64,000 bases of DNA from Terriglobales bacterium (lineage in GTDB: Bacteria > Acidobacteriota > Terriglobia > Terriglobales > Acidobacteriaceae): NCBI GenBank assembly GCA_035567895.1, contig DATMPC010000099.1:1-64000 (forward strand), written 5' to 3'. A model generated the notes under the pieces. That model saw nothing but the letters and a program-made list of their open reading frames with translations. It had not been told where the DNA came from and did not search any database. A program made the position numbers and the translations under genes. Positions 50,331 through 59,773 of this stretch are shown here, piece after piece. How positions within the stretch are numbered: the stretch's first letter is position 1; the number at the start of each line of letters is the position of its first letter.

Positions 50331-51716
50331 GTGGATAAGGGTGCACACCGCCTAACTCCCGCAATCGATCGCCCTCTTGAAGTGGAGGTTCCTTCGAGGG
50401 ATGAGTCTCTCTCGGAACTGCTATCCAAAGGAAGACAGGGGTCAGGTGTCGAGAAACTGAATCTGCTTTGGGACCATCGCCAATTTCTCGCTCGCGTCGC
50501 AGGCTTAGGACTTCTCCTTAGTACTATTCTGGTCTTCCTGATCCCAAAACAGTACACATCCACAGTTAGTCTTATGCCACCAGACCAGCAAGGTGGGTTA
50601 GGCGCGGCGGCAGCCCTGGCAGCATTCGCAGGAACAGGAACAGGAAAAGGTGAGGGCATCGGAGCTATGGCGGGCGACTTGTTAGGGATGAAGAGTTCCG
50701 CAGATCTCTTCATAGGGGTTATGGGAAGCCGAGCGGTCCAGGACAAGCTCGTGACCAAGTTCGATCTTCGCAAAGTCTACGGTGTGAGATTGTTGCAGGA
50801 TGCAAGAAAGGAACTGGAGAGGAATACCGACCTCACTCTGGATCGCAAGAGTCAGATCGTGACTATCAGCACGACCGACCGGGATCCGGCGCGCGCCGCT
50901 GCCATAGCCCAGGAATATGCCTCAGAGTTGAACCGAGTAGTAAATCAGCTGAGCACGTCTGCTGCGCATCGCAAGCGCGTGTTTCTAGAAGAACGGCTGA
51001 AGGAGGTACAACAGGATCTCGAGGATGCTGAAAAGCAGTTCAGTCAATTCTCCAGCAAGAATGGAGCGATCGATATCAAAGAGCAGGGAAAGGCAATGGT
51101 GACAGCCGCCGCGAGCCTGCAGGCAGAACTCATCGCGACTGAGTCCGAGCTGGAGGGTTATCGTCAGATCTACACCGAAAACAACGTTCGCGTGAAGGCC
51201 GCTCAGGCCAAGATCGCGGAGCTGCGCAAGCAACTCGAGAGGCTCGGTGGTACGGATGCGATGCTGCAAGGGAATGAAGGGGGCGAATCGACTTATCCGT
51301 CGATTAGAAAGCTGCCCCTGCTTGGAGTAACGTACGCCGATCTTTATCGGCGCACGAAAGTAGGTGAAGCTGTTTTTGAAGCCCTCACCCAACAGTATGA
51401 GTTCGCCAAGGTCGAAGAGGCCAAGGACATACCCAGCGTTAAAGTCTTGGACGAGGCCAACGTACCCGAAAAGAAATCTTTTCCTCCGCGATTGTTGATG
51501 ATGGTCGTCGGAACGGTCTTGTCCTTGCTGCTGGGAGTGCTCTGGGTGATTGCGCACACGAGATGGATGCAGGTCGATCCTACAGATGCGAGGAAGCTCT
51601 TCGCTCAGGAGGTGTTTATGACGATAAAGACAAACCTCCTTCACTGGTCTCGCAAACGTGATGCGTTGAACCTCGACAGAAAGGATCGCGCAACAAGCTT
51701 TCGCCGCAGATTCTAA
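50331..51716 (+). CDS. Wzz/Wzc-type chain-length determinant without kinase domain
   Basis: 461 aa; GTG start with GGAGAGGAG upstream. First membrane helix near residues 56-73 (AGLGLLLSTILVFLIP), periplasmic part with GTGKGEGIGAMAGDLLGMKSS and long coiled coils (about 205-310), second helix near 385-405 (LLMMVVGTVLSLLLGVLWVI). A basic tail of ~55 residues follows without any Walker motif. Like the protein at 11937 it lacks the tyrosine autokinase domain. It should set chain length and link the polymerase to the export channel of the second system. Confidence 0.87.
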   Translation: MDKGAHRLTPAIDRPLEVEVPSRDESLSELLSKGRQGSGVEKLNLLWDHRQFLARVAGLGLLLSTILVFLIPKQYTSTVSLMPPDQQGGLGAAAALAAFAGTGTGKGEGIGAMAGDLLGMKSSADLFIGVMGSRAVQDKLVTKFDLRKVYGVRLLQDARKELERNTDLTLDRKSQIVTISTTDRDPARAAAIAQEYASELNRVVNQLSTSAAHRKRVFLEERLKEVQQDLEDAEKQFSQFSSKNGAIDIKEQGKAMVTAAASLQAELIATESELEGYRQIYTENNVRVKAAQAKIAELRKQLERLGGTDAMLQGNEGGESTYPSIRKLPLLGVTYADLYRRTKVGEAVFEALTQQYEFAKVEEAKDIPSVKVLDEANVPEKKSFPPRLLMMVVGTVLSLLLGVLWVIAHTRWMQVDPTDARKLFAQEVFMTIKTNLLHWSRKRDALNLDRKDRATSFRRRF

Positions 51717-51746
51717 GCCTCGATTCATTGTTTAAGAAGGGATGCG

Positions 51747-52646
51747 TTGCTCAGCTCACCATTGCGCATAGAAATGCCAGTGAATTCCTCAGCTCCTCAA
51801 TCCGGAGTCATCGCGGCGAATGTTGAAATGTATCGCGGTCTGGCCAGTCGATATGACCGTTGCTGGACATCCGTATTGGGGCACGATCTTAATCCGGCAT
51901 TAAGGCAGGACCTTGAAAAAATCGTGTCGAGTTTTTCCCCAGATCAAGGACCGTTTCGGTGCCTAGACTGCGGAGCGGGGACTGGAGCCGTGGCACTAGC
52001 TATGCTTGCTCATGGCTGGTCCGTCACTGCTGTCGACGTATCGTCTGAGATGTTAGAGTTGATGGCAAGAAAAATCGCTGCCCGCGGATGTACCGCCGCT
52101 CTCGTAAATCTCTCGATTGAAGAATTCCTGTCCCAGCCAGGTCCTCAGTATCATTTGATCGGCTTTCATTCGGTTCTACATCATATCTACGATTACTCAA
52201 GCGTGATCGATCTCGCTGTTGACCGACTTATTCCCGGTGGGTTTCTGTACACCAATGTGGACCCGGTTATTTCCCGTCATCCTGTCCTCACTGACACTTT
52301 CGATTCTTTAGACACAGGTGTGGCTAAGCTCCTGCATGAACCTTCAGATTTCATCCCAGGTGCGGTACGTCGATTGCGAAAACTTACTCGAAGCGCTGAT
52401 CCGCAATTTGGGCGAAAAGTAGCGAGCGTGGGTGACATTGCAGAATTTCACGCACGAGCTGGCGTTAACGACTCGGCTATTGTTCGCTTGATACGAGCCA
52501 AGGGTCTCCAAATCGTGGAACACTCCAGATATCCGCTCGCCAGAACTAGAGTGACAAGCTACGTCAATAGGATTCTCAAGTTAAGGCAGGAGTTCAAGAT
52601 CATCGCTAGGAGTCCTCAAGTCCCTCGCTCCAGCGGCAGCCGCTAG
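51747..52646 (+). CDS. class I SAM-dependent methyltransferase
   Basis: 299 aa from a TTG at 51747 with AAGAAGG upstream; an ATG at 51774 would remove nine residues. Motif I is CLDCGAGTGAVALAMLAHG (about 73-91), then VTAVDVSSEMLELM, FHSVLHHIYDYSSVID and LIPGGFLYTNVDPV. It is a generic class I fold. The long C-terminal part with VTSYVNRILKLRQEFK is unlike small-molecule ubiquinone methyltransferases. The place between Wzz and other modifying enzymes suggests methylation of a sugar or of the polymer end. Confidence 0.78.
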   Translation: MLSSPLRIEMPVNSSAPQSGVIAANVEMYRGLASRYDRCWTSVLGHDLNPALRQDLEKIVSSFSPDQGPFRCLDCGAGTGAVALAMLAHGWSVTAVDVSSEMLELMARKIAARGCTAALVNLSIEEFLSQPGPQYHLIGFHSVLHHIYDYSSVIDLAVDRLIPGGFLYTNVDPVISRHPVLTDTFDSLDTGVAKLLHEPSDFIPGAVRRLRKLTRSADPQFGRKVASVGDIAEFHARAGVNDSAIVRLIRAKGLQIVEHSRYPLARTRVTSYVNRILKLRQEFKIIARSPQVPRSSGSR

Positions 52647-52686
52647 CCAATAACTGTTTGCAGGTCGGTGCATTGCATTTTTCGAC

Positions 52687-53520
52687 ATGACAGGCACTCA
52701 TGAAAGGTTGGGATTTTCAGTGGTTCAGAAAGCGTTAAGAGGAATTGCAGCTGCAAACCTCAAGTCCTTACGCCTTTTAACAAGGCCTGATCGTCTTACG
52801 GAATATCTTCGCGAAGTGGAAGAGGCCTATCAACCTTATGCGCAATTACCGGTTGAAACGATTGAGTTACCAGAGATTTTGGGACGCGATTTTGCTGAAC
52901 CGTTGTTCCTGCCGCTTGGACACGTTCGATCAGGTTCTTCGCCTGCTGGTGATCTCGCGGCAATTGCCGCATTGACAAGGAAAAAGCGTCCACGGGCAAT
53001 CTTCGAGATCGGGACCTTTGAAGGACTTAGCACTGTGGTATTCGTGAAGAACGCCGGTCCGAACGTCGTGATGCATACCTTAGACCTTCCACATGATCAT
53101 CATGAAATCTCAAGGACTTCACGCTCGTTCACCGCCCACTCCATCACAGAACCCTATAAGACAGGACACTTGATAGACAGATTCGCTATTCGTGAGCAGA
53201 CCAATACGTATTGGGGTGATTCTGCAATTTTCGATTTTTCAAGCTTTGAAGGAGCAATCGACCTATTCTTTGTTGATGGTGCGCACACAGAAGATTACGT
53301 CGCCGGCGATTCTTGCCGAGCTTTCGAGTGTATTGCCAGTGATGGGTGGGTGCTCTGGCATGATTGCTTCACTCCTCAGGTCTTAAAAGTACTAAAGCAG
53401 ATTGCTCAGAGTACAAAGGTGTACCAAATCCGCGGAACCGATCTTGCGCTCGCGACGAGTAAACCTAGCGCTGATGTTTTGTCGCGCTATCGAAGGACGA
53501 CTTCTAATTCTTATTCATGA
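52687..53520 (+). CDS. class I SAM-dependent methyltransferase (Methyltransf_24-like)
   Basis: 277 aa. FEIGTFEGLSTVVFVKNAG (about residues 101-119) is motif I. HTLDLPHD, then IDLFFVDGAHTEDYVAGDSCRAF and DGWVLWHDCF are the pattern of Methyltransf_24 enzymes found in polysaccharide clusters. The stop overlaps the ATG of the flippase gene (ATGA at 53517), so both are co-translated. Substrate unknown; a sugar hydroxyl is likely. Confidence 0.78.
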   Translation: MTGTHERLGFSVVQKALRGIAAANLKSLRLLTRPDRLTEYLREVEEAYQPYAQLPVETIELPEILGRDFAEPLFLPLGHVRSGSSPAGDLAAIAALTRKKRPRAIFEIGTFEGLSTVVFVKNAGPNVVMHTLDLPHDHHEISRTSRSFTAHSITEPYKTGHLIDRFAIREQTNTYWGDSAIFDFSSFEGAIDLFFVDGAHTEDYVAGDSCRAFECIASDGWVLWHDCFTPQVLKVLKQIAQSTKVYQIRGTDLALATSKPSADVLSRYRRTTSNSYS

Positions 53521-55031
53521 ACCCTCCGTTTGGATCTCCGGGGACTCACACGTCAGCTAGCCGAGGCACGTCGCTCTTGCGGCAAGTATTTGAAGGTAGC
53601 GCTTGGAACGGCTTGGCGATTTCCGTGAGCCGACTTGCTCCGAGTGTTTTGACGATCCTGCTCGCGTGCTGGCTCGATCCTAAGGAGCTTGGCATTTTTG
53701 CATTCGTAATGGCGTATTACGGAGTTCTCTCTCTTTTTGCTGACTGGAGCATCGCATACTCCCTGCAGAAACTTATCCCAGAGAACTTGGGATCGACAGC
53801 TGAGATTACTTGGACCGCATTGTGCATTCGACTTAGTTTTTCCGCGCTAATTGCAGTTCTGTGTTGGGTGCTTGATGTTGCCACGAAGGTGTTTCGTGGA
53901 TACGGCTCGCACCTAGGATTGCTCTTGGTGAGCTCCTCGTTCGGCATTATCGTATGTGTTTACAACGCTCGTTGTAAATTCGCGGTCGGTAGCTTTCTTA
54001 ACATCGTCTTCCAAATTGGCTGGATAAGTGTTGCTTTAGTACTGGTCAACTTTGGGATGCATATCACTGGTCCGCTTTTTGCATTGGCCGTGTCGTACTT
54101 TGTGTTCGGTTTTCCAGCGTTTCTGCTTGATTTCAAACAGCCGACGGCGAGGTTTTCACCGCGGTTTGCCAGCGAAATGCTTCATTTCGGAACTTGGGCG
54201 ACCCTGGCTTCTACTCTGGCTGGAATCGCTTCCCAGGGTGGGCTGCTAATTCTGGCTTATCTTTCCGGAGACGCGTCTGCAGGTATCTATAGGGTCGCGA
54301 CGACATTAGGCATGATTCCTGCCGTATTGGGAATGGTTGTCGTGACTCCTCTCATGCCCATCGTTAAACGCGGTTTGCTCGAAGGCACAGACGTGACCGC
54401 AAGCTTGATCTTGCCCATTTTGCGTTATCTCCTCATGGTGGCCTTGCCGATCGCGGCAACCGCTGCAGCGTTTTCTCGCAGCATCATCGCAGCTCTTGTG
54501 CGGGACAGCTATGCAAGTGCCGCCTTGCCTATGTGCATTTGTCTTGTCGCAAACCTTTTGCAGATGCTTCTGACCACGTTTTCAGGAATTCTGCTAGTAG
54601 GCGAGGGACTGAGAGATCTTTCGAAAATTCAGGGTGTGATTGCGCTCATCGCTGTCGTCGGCAGCGCCTCTCTTGCGCCCAAAATCGGCGCAAACGGGCC
54701 GGCGCTCGCATCGTTGGTCGCATGGCTCGTTGGAGACGTGCTGCTGTATCAATGGTTCGCACGCAGGACTGTAATCTTGTTCGAATGGGTTAGTTACGCG
54801 CGCTACGCGTTTTCTGCTGGTGTGAGCGCCGTGGTTGCGGTTCTCGCAACTCGGTCGATCGTCTCTCCCGGCCATCGTTGTTCTGCGGGTGCGTGTCTAT
54901 CGTTGGCACTGTATTTGATGCTCCTGTGGTTTCAACAGGATCCTGGTTTTTTGCAATTTCTTCGAGCTCTGAAGCGCGGCCTTCCGGAGAAAGCAGCTTT
55001 GGGTGCTCTAAAAATATCTCGAGTCGACTAA
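53517..55031 (+). CDS. Wzx-type polysaccharide flippase
   Basis: 504 aa, many hydrophobic helices (VSRLAPSVLTILLACWL, FFVMAYYGVLSLFADW-like segment, ILPILRYLLMVALPIAATAAA, ALYLMLLW). The opening SAWNGLAISVSRLAPSVLTILLACWLDPKELGIFAFVMAYYG region matches the polysaccharide biosynthesis (PST) family; I give it as two short motifs, SAWNGLAISVSRL and PKELGIFAFVMAYYG. It should flip the lipid-linked repeat unit of the second system. The polymerase gene begins directly at its stop (TAAATG). Confidence 0.85.
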   Translation: MNPPFGSPGTHTSASRGTSLLRQVFEGSAWNGLAISVSRLAPSVLTILLACWLDPKELGIFAFVMAYYGVLSLFADWSIAYSLQKLIPENLGSTAEITWTALCIRLSFSALIAVLCWVLDVATKVFRGYGSHLGLLLVSSSFGIIVCVYNARCKFAVGSFLNIVFQIGWISVALVLVNFGMHITGPLFALAVSYFVFGFPAFLLDFKQPTARFSPRFASEMLHFGTWATLASTLAGIASQGGLLILAYLSGDASAGIYRVATTLGMIPAVLGMVVVTPLMPIVKRGLLEGTDVTASLILPILRYLLMVALPIAATAAAFSRSIIAALVRDSYASAALPMCICLVANLLQMLLTTFSGILLVGEGLRDLSKIQGVIALIAVVGSASLAPKIGANGPALASLVAWLVGDVLLYQWFARRTVILFEWVSYARYAFSAGVSAVVAVLATRSIVSPGHRCSAGACLSLALYLMLLWFQQDPGFLQFLRALKRGLPEKAALGALKISRVD

Positions 55032-56456
55032 ATGTTCTTGCGTACAGGTCAGCCAGGTCGCAGCGATCTTCTCCCCTTCAGTAACGTATCCGTACTTTCT
55101 CTCGCAATTTTGGGCGCCGCGTTGACATTTTTATTACTAGTCTTAAATTTTCCCCCGACCGACATCGCGGTCGTGGCCGCATTTCTTGTCGGATGTGCCA
55201 TCTTGTGGTGGATTCCGCCGTTGCAGTCGTTTCCTACAGCTCCCAAGCTCGTGCTCATATTTTTTGCATTGCGGCCAATTTTGGACGCTGCGCTGTCGAA
55301 GGATGTGCACAGATCCACTTTGCCGCTGCAGAATATCTTTGCCGTGAGTACTGCCATAGTCCTCCTCTTCTTCGGACGAAGACTTGTTCCTCGTCTTGTA
55401 AAGGAATTTCCCAGCAACGTGCTCATCGCTCTCCTCGCATTGACTGGCCTTGCATGGCTAGTCGGTGGGTTAGGTGCGGGAGTGTATGGATTCTTGCGAA
55501 CAAGCTGGGGATTGCTTGTTGCCTTGTTGCTCGGAGCATTGCTTCAAACTGAGAGACAGATCGAGATTTTCATTCGAACTTTGTTTTATTCGTCTTTCTT
55601 TGTACTGGCTATCTTGGCATTTAACTTAAAAGAAGGGGAGTACATCGGAAACGTATGGCGGGTTACTGGGCAATTTGGTGTTGCGACTACCCTGGCAGAG
55701 GTCTGCTTCTCTTTGTTCTTGCTCGGACTTTACACAATTAAGCACGTGCAAACCAGTTCAGAAAAACTGATCACAATTTGCCTTCTTCTGTTCCTGGTTC
55801 TCGCAATTGTGTTGACTCAAAGCCGGACAATCGGTGGTTTGCTCGTTCTATGCATCTTTCTGTGGCTGTGGGTTGAGGGGCACCGGCGCGCTGTCTACGG
55901 TCTGGCTCTCTGTCTTGCGTTGGCGATTGCTGGAGTTGTGTTGAGTAGCAGTCTGTCGTCCCAATCGCGAATTGCATCGAGCGTATCGTTTCAGCAGAAG
56001 GAGCTTAGCGAGGATGTGATAAACCTGACGGGCAGAACCTTTTTGTGGGCCAAAACCCTTGAGCAGTTTGCCAGTGCCAACGCGGTGCATAAGATCATTG
56101 GCCTTGGTTGGGGAACAGTATTCGCAAACTTTGAGACATTTGGTTATGAGTTATCCAGTGTGACCGAGAACTCTTTTCTCTGGTTCTTAGTGGGTTCCGG
56201 CATACTTGGACTACTAGCTTTCTCTACGTATCTAGCGTGCGCTATATCGAGAAGCTGGAGAGCCTGGCACAGAGCCGACTCTGAGTTCGAGCGCAGACTA
56301 TCTTTGCTTGCTTTTTTAGTCGGACTCGCGTTCTTAATTGAGGGTTTTACCACAGACCTTGTTCTTTCGCCCGTTGCAAGTAGCTATCTCTATGCCATTT
56401 TGTCGATCTTTATGTTCCGCTCACAAAAACGTTTCGCATTAAAGGTGGTTCGATGA
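55032..56456 (+). CDS. O-antigen ligase/Wzy-type polymerase family protein
   Basis: 474 aa. About twelve membrane helices; the central FLRTSWGLLVALLLGALLQ and ILTQSRTIGGLLVLCIFLWLW regions, then a periplasmic loop with NLTGRTFLWAKTLEQFA and GLGWGTVFANFETFGYELSS, are the usual Wzy_C/O-antigen ligase signature (the GRT-x-LW and E-NSFLW elements). It polymerises repeat units or ligates chains in the periplasm. The start is immediately after the flippase stop and its own stop overlaps the next ATG. Confidence 0.82.
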   Translation: MFLRTGQPGRSDLLPFSNVSVLSLAILGAALTFLLLVLNFPPTDIAVVAAFLVGCAILWWIPPLQSFPTAPKLVLIFFALRPILDAALSKDVHRSTLPLQNIFAVSTAIVLLFFGRRLVPRLVKEFPSNVLIALLALTGLAWLVGGLGAGVYGFLRTSWGLLVALLLGALLQTERQIEIFIRTLFYSSFFVLAILAFNLKEGEYIGNVWRVTGQFGVATTLAEVCFSLFLLGLYTIKHVQTSSEKLITICLLLFLVLAIVLTQSRTIGGLLVLCIFLWLWVEGHRRAVYGLALCLALAIAGVVLSSSLSSQSRIASSVSFQQKELSEDVINLTGRTFLWAKTLEQFASANAVHKIIGLGWGTVFANFETFGYELSSVTENSFLWFLVGSGILGLLAFSTYLACAISRSWRAWHRADSEFERRLSLLAFLVGLAFLIEGFTTDLVLSPVASSYLYAILSIFMFRSQKRFALKVVR

Positions 56457-57739
56457 CTCAGCTGGCCCTTGCGAAAGATGCCGTCGACGTCGCGGGTCTG
56501 GCTCCCAAATCGGAACGAAGGCTGCGCATTGGAATCGTCTTTGGCAGTGATTTCCAGGGAAATCCGCCAGGCGGCGGACAGCCAACAATTGAAATTTTCC
56601 TAAAGTACGCGCAGAAAAGAAACTACGACATATGGCTACTGGGCATGAGCACTCGACCTGAGGAACCCGTCGGCCGCCCGTCCAACCGCAAAATATACGG
56701 CCGCGAATACCCGTTTGTTCCTTTGTTCCATTTCGACGCGAAGCGGTACGCGAATCGCAAGCCGCTGATACCGCTTAGGCTTCAGGCACTGTGGGGCTAC
56801 TTGCGCCAAAAGCATGTGGTGAGTTCCCTAGAGTTTGATCTCCTCTATCTGCATGCTCCTGAGGCTTTGCCGTTTCTCTGGAACAAAAGTCAACCTGTTC
56901 TCTATCACATCCATGGCACGCAAGAGAGCGCCGCTGAATATTCACGCTATCCGATTTTTAAGACGCATCTGTTCTCGTATCCATACCGTGCGTGGGTAGG
57001 ATCGATCCTTCAGAGGGCCGACGAGTTTATAGTTATTGATCAGGAGAGTTACGACCTTTACACACGACGGATTCCAAAGAAGAAAGACCGATTCCATCTT
57101 TTGCCGACAGCTATCGACGTGGAGCAATTTCGGAGGATTCCGGATTTGAATCGGAGCCAAGCTCGGCGTTCCTTAGGCGTCCCTGATCAGGGCAAAATGG
57201 TGCTGTATGTTGGCAGGCTCTCATGGAAAAAAGGAGTGGACCTGCTTCTGAGGGCGTTTTCGACATTACAGCAGGCACAACCCGACGCTTTCCTTGCCGT
57301 TGCCGGAGATGGCGAGGACCGCGCTGCACTCGAAGGCCTCGCTAGCGAGCTGAACATTGCCAGTAGAGTTTTTTTCTTAGGACAGGTGCCTCACTTACCG
57401 GCACCACAGTTGCCGATACTTTTCAATTGTGCCGACGTTTCTGTGGTTGCATCGTTCCACGAAAGTTTGGCCCTAGTTATTACAGAAGCCTTGGCTTGCG
57501 GCGTGCCCGTTGTGTCAACTCCTGTGGGAATCGCTCCTGCTGTGATTCGTGACGGTATCACCGGCTACCTAGTTCAATCACGTGAGCCGTCTGAAATGGC
57601 GGATCGAATACTCCGCGTTATTCGAGACAACGCTTACTTGCCGGATCAATGTGTTGAGGTGGCGCAACCCTACGCCGAAACTTCAAAGCATATCTGTGGT
57701 GTCATCGATGCGATGTCGCAGGGAATTCACGGGCATTGA
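56453..57739 (+). CDS. glycosyltransferase family 4
   Basis: 428 aa; ATG overlaps the polymerase stop. N-terminal domain with RIGIVFGSDFQGNPPGGGQ and LYHIHGTQES. The donor domain has VLYVGRLSWKKGVDLLLRAF, RVFFLGQVPHL and the E-x7-E motif in FHESLALVITEALACGVPVV. It is a GT-B retaining transferase expected to act on the cytoplasmic face. Donor unknown. The following 55 bases lack a gene, then another methyltransferase starts. Confidence 0.87.
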   Translation: MTQLALAKDAVDVAGLAPKSERRLRIGIVFGSDFQGNPPGGGQPTIEIFLKYAQKRNYDIWLLGMSTRPEEPVGRPSNRKIYGREYPFVPLFHFDAKRYANRKPLIPLRLQALWGYLRQKHVVSSLEFDLLYLHAPEALPFLWNKSQPVLYHIHGTQESAAEYSRYPIFKTHLFSYPYRAWVGSILQRADEFIVIDQESYDLYTRRIPKKKDRFHLLPTAIDVEQFRRIPDLNRSQARRSLGVPDQGKMVLYVGRLSWKKGVDLLLRAFSTLQQAQPDAFLAVAGDGEDRAALEGLASELNIASRVFFLGQVPHLPAPQLPILFNCADVSVVASFHESLALVITEALACGVPVVSTPVGIAPAVIRDGITGYLVQSREPSEMADRILRVIRDNAYLPDQCVEVAQPYAETSKHICGVIDAMSQGIHGH

Positions 57740-57794
57740 CGGAAGCACTGCGCCACCTTGCAAGCATAGAGTGCGCAACTGACAGCGGCATGGA

Positions 57795-58598
57795 ATGCCA
57801 AGGAGAGCGCCGATTTTGATCTATTCGTTGAAGGAAATCGCTGGCTCAGCTTATTACCGAACTCGTCCAGTGGAGAGCCTCCAATTTCTCTATTCGAAGT
57901 GGGAGTTTGCGCGCAGAAGAGTCGATGATCCAATTGCCATGGTTGAAATGCTTGGTTTCGATCCGGTTGCGGCATTCAGCGGGTTCGATCGCTGGTCGAG
58001 CACGCTCGAACGTGTGGTGTTCAAAGTGGCGCAACAATGGGGCCAAGGCGGGATCAACATGCCCGAGGGCAAATTCCTTTTCGCTATTACGCGAACACTA
58101 CGGCCGGAAATTCTGATCGAGACCGGAGTCGCCGCAGGAGTTTCCTCCTGCTTTCTTATGGCCGCACTTATCGAGAATGGACGTGGAAGTCTCTACTCGG
58201 TTGATCTACCTGTTGCTGGGGCCACTCAACTTAAGTGCGCCGATGCCAGCCAATACTCCTGGCCGCAACGTGGAGCTGGGTGGGCAATTCCAGACGATTT
58301 GAAGAAGGGAATTGGCTCGCGTCACCAACTCATCCTGGAAGATGTCCGAACCGCTCTTCCCCGCCTGCTTGATGAACTCGGAAGCATTGACTTTTTCTTC
58401 CACGACGATCTCCATCTGCCGGATCATATGCTTTGGGAATACGAGTGTGTCTGGAAACACCTCCGCGATGGTGGCGTTCTCGCTTCGCACGACGTAAACA
58501 TGGGATGGATTCGCTTTTGTCGAAATCGCCGGATACCTCGTCAGCGATTGGTCAATTTGAACCGGCTTTGTGCCGTTCGAAAAAACAAGGAAAGATAA
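57795..58598 (+). CDS. class I SAM-dependent methyltransferase (CmcI/rhamnosyl O-methyltransferase-like)
   Basis: 267 aa. LIETGVAAGVSSCFLMAAL (about residues 112-130) is motif I, followed by LYSVDLP, LEDVRTALPRLLDEL, IDFFFHDDLHLPDHMLWEYE and GGVLASHDVN. The early NMPEGKFLFAITR segment and HDD/SHD pairs fit the CmcI-type fold also used by rhamnosyl O-methyltransferases. rml genes in the same window make a rhamnose target attractive but unproven. The following glycosyltransferase starts 11 bases after its stop. Confidence 0.75.
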   Translation: MPRRAPILIYSLKEIAGSAYYRTRPVESLQFLYSKWEFARRRVDDPIAMVEMLGFDPVAAFSGFDRWSSTLERVVFKVAQQWGQGGINMPEGKFLFAITRTLRPEILIETGVAAGVSSCFLMAALIENGRGSLYSVDLPVAGATQLKCADASQYSWPQRGAGWAIPDDLKKGIGSRHQLILEDVRTALPRLLDELGSIDFFFHDDLHLPDHMLWEYECVWKHLRDGGVLASHDVNMGWIRFCRNRRIPRQRLVNLNRLCAVRKNKER

Positions 58599-58609
58599 CC
58601 TTTCAAGCT

Positions 58610-59773
58610 ATGACCAGAGCCGCCGTTTTGACCATTGGCCCAAGTCCTCCTCCCTACAACGGTATGAGTGTCGCAACCGAGCTCGTTGCCAGATCAATCG
58701 ATAATTCCATTGGGCATCTTCACTTAGATGAGCGCCTTCACTTAGATACGGCCGATCGGAGAGGACTGTCGAACGTTGGCAGGCTCGACATTCGCAACCT
58801 GTGGCTCGCCGCGATGCATGCGCTTCGGTACCTTTGGTTGCTCATTAGAAAACGCCCAGCGGTGGTGTATGTACCGATTTCGCAGGCTTGGTTGCCATTT
58901 TTGCGCGACTGCATGTTCCTTCTGCCGGCGAAGCTAACCGGTAGGAAAGTAATAGTTCATTTGCACGGCGGATATTTCGGCGTTTTCTTCCGCCGGACGT
59001 CGGCCTTCATGCGTTCGATCATTCGGCTGTCGCTAAAAGATGCGGCTTGTGCAATTGTGCTGGGGAAAAAGATCCAGGATGCTTTCGACGGCATTCTGCC
59101 GGCGGACCGTATTGCGGTGATTCCCAACGGCATACCGGATCCCTTTGAACGGTCCGTGTTTAGTAAGCGGCGCGACGAGAGCCCGACGATTTTGTTTCTA
59201 AGTACACTAATGGCGAGCAAAGGAACGCTGGACCTGCTTCGATCGCTACAGTTCGTTACCGCGAAAATTGGGCCCGCGCGCAGCATCTTTGCCGGCGAGT
59301 GGTACTCGGAAGAGGAACGCAAGTTAGCCGAGCAGCTTGTCCGGGCTCTTCCGAACGATTCAAAGCCCGATTTTGTGGGAGTAGTCGGCCCCTCGCGCAA
59401 ATACGAACTCCTCGATCGCAGCACTATCTTTACCCTGCCTACCTTCTATCCGTTTGAGGGCCATCCGTATGTGATTTTAGAGGCAATGGCAGCCGGACTG
59501 CCGATCATCTCAACGAAGTGGGCATGCATTCCAGAGATGGTCGAAGATGGTGTAAATGGTTTTCTGATTGACCCGGGAGACGTTGAGGAACTTGCTGACA
59601 GAATTTGCACACTCCTGAGCGATGACAAGTTGCGTCACAGAATGGGACAGGCGAGTCGCGAGCGATTTCTCGAGGATTTCACTTTCGACAAGTTCTCCAG
59701 CAGATTACAGGGAGTGTTTTCTAGGGCGTTGGACGGCTGCGCACACGCTCAGCAGAAAGCGCATGTTGCATGA
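58610..59773 (+). CDS. glycosyltransferase family 4
   Basis: 387 aa from the ATG at 58610; a longer frame inside the methyltransferase gene is not needed. It begins TIGPSPPPYNGMSVATEL, typical of GT4 acceptor domains. VIVHLHGGYFGVFF, IPNGIPDP, ILFLSTLMASKGTLDLLRSL and the E-x7-E motif in FEGHPYVILEAMAAGLPII follow. It probably adds one of the last sugars of the second polymer. The stop overlaps the next start (ATGA at 59770). Confidence 0.87.
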   Translation: MTRAAVLTIGPSPPPYNGMSVATELVARSIDNSIGHLHLDERLHLDTADRRGLSNVGRLDIRNLWLAAMHALRYLWLLIRKRPAVVYVPISQAWLPFLRDCMFLLPAKLTGRKVIVHLHGGYFGVFFRRTSAFMRSIIRLSLKDAACAIVLGKKIQDAFDGILPADRIAVIPNGIPDPFERSVFSKRRDESPTILFLSTLMASKGTLDLLRSLQFVTAKIGPARSIFAGEWYSEEERKLAEQLVRALPNDSKPDFVGVVGPSRKYELLDRSTIFTLPTFYPFEGHPYVILEAMAAGLPIISTKWACIPEMVEDGVNGFLIDPGDVEELADRICTLLSDDKLRHRMGQASRERFLEDFTFDKFSSRLQGVFSRALDGCAHAQQKAHVA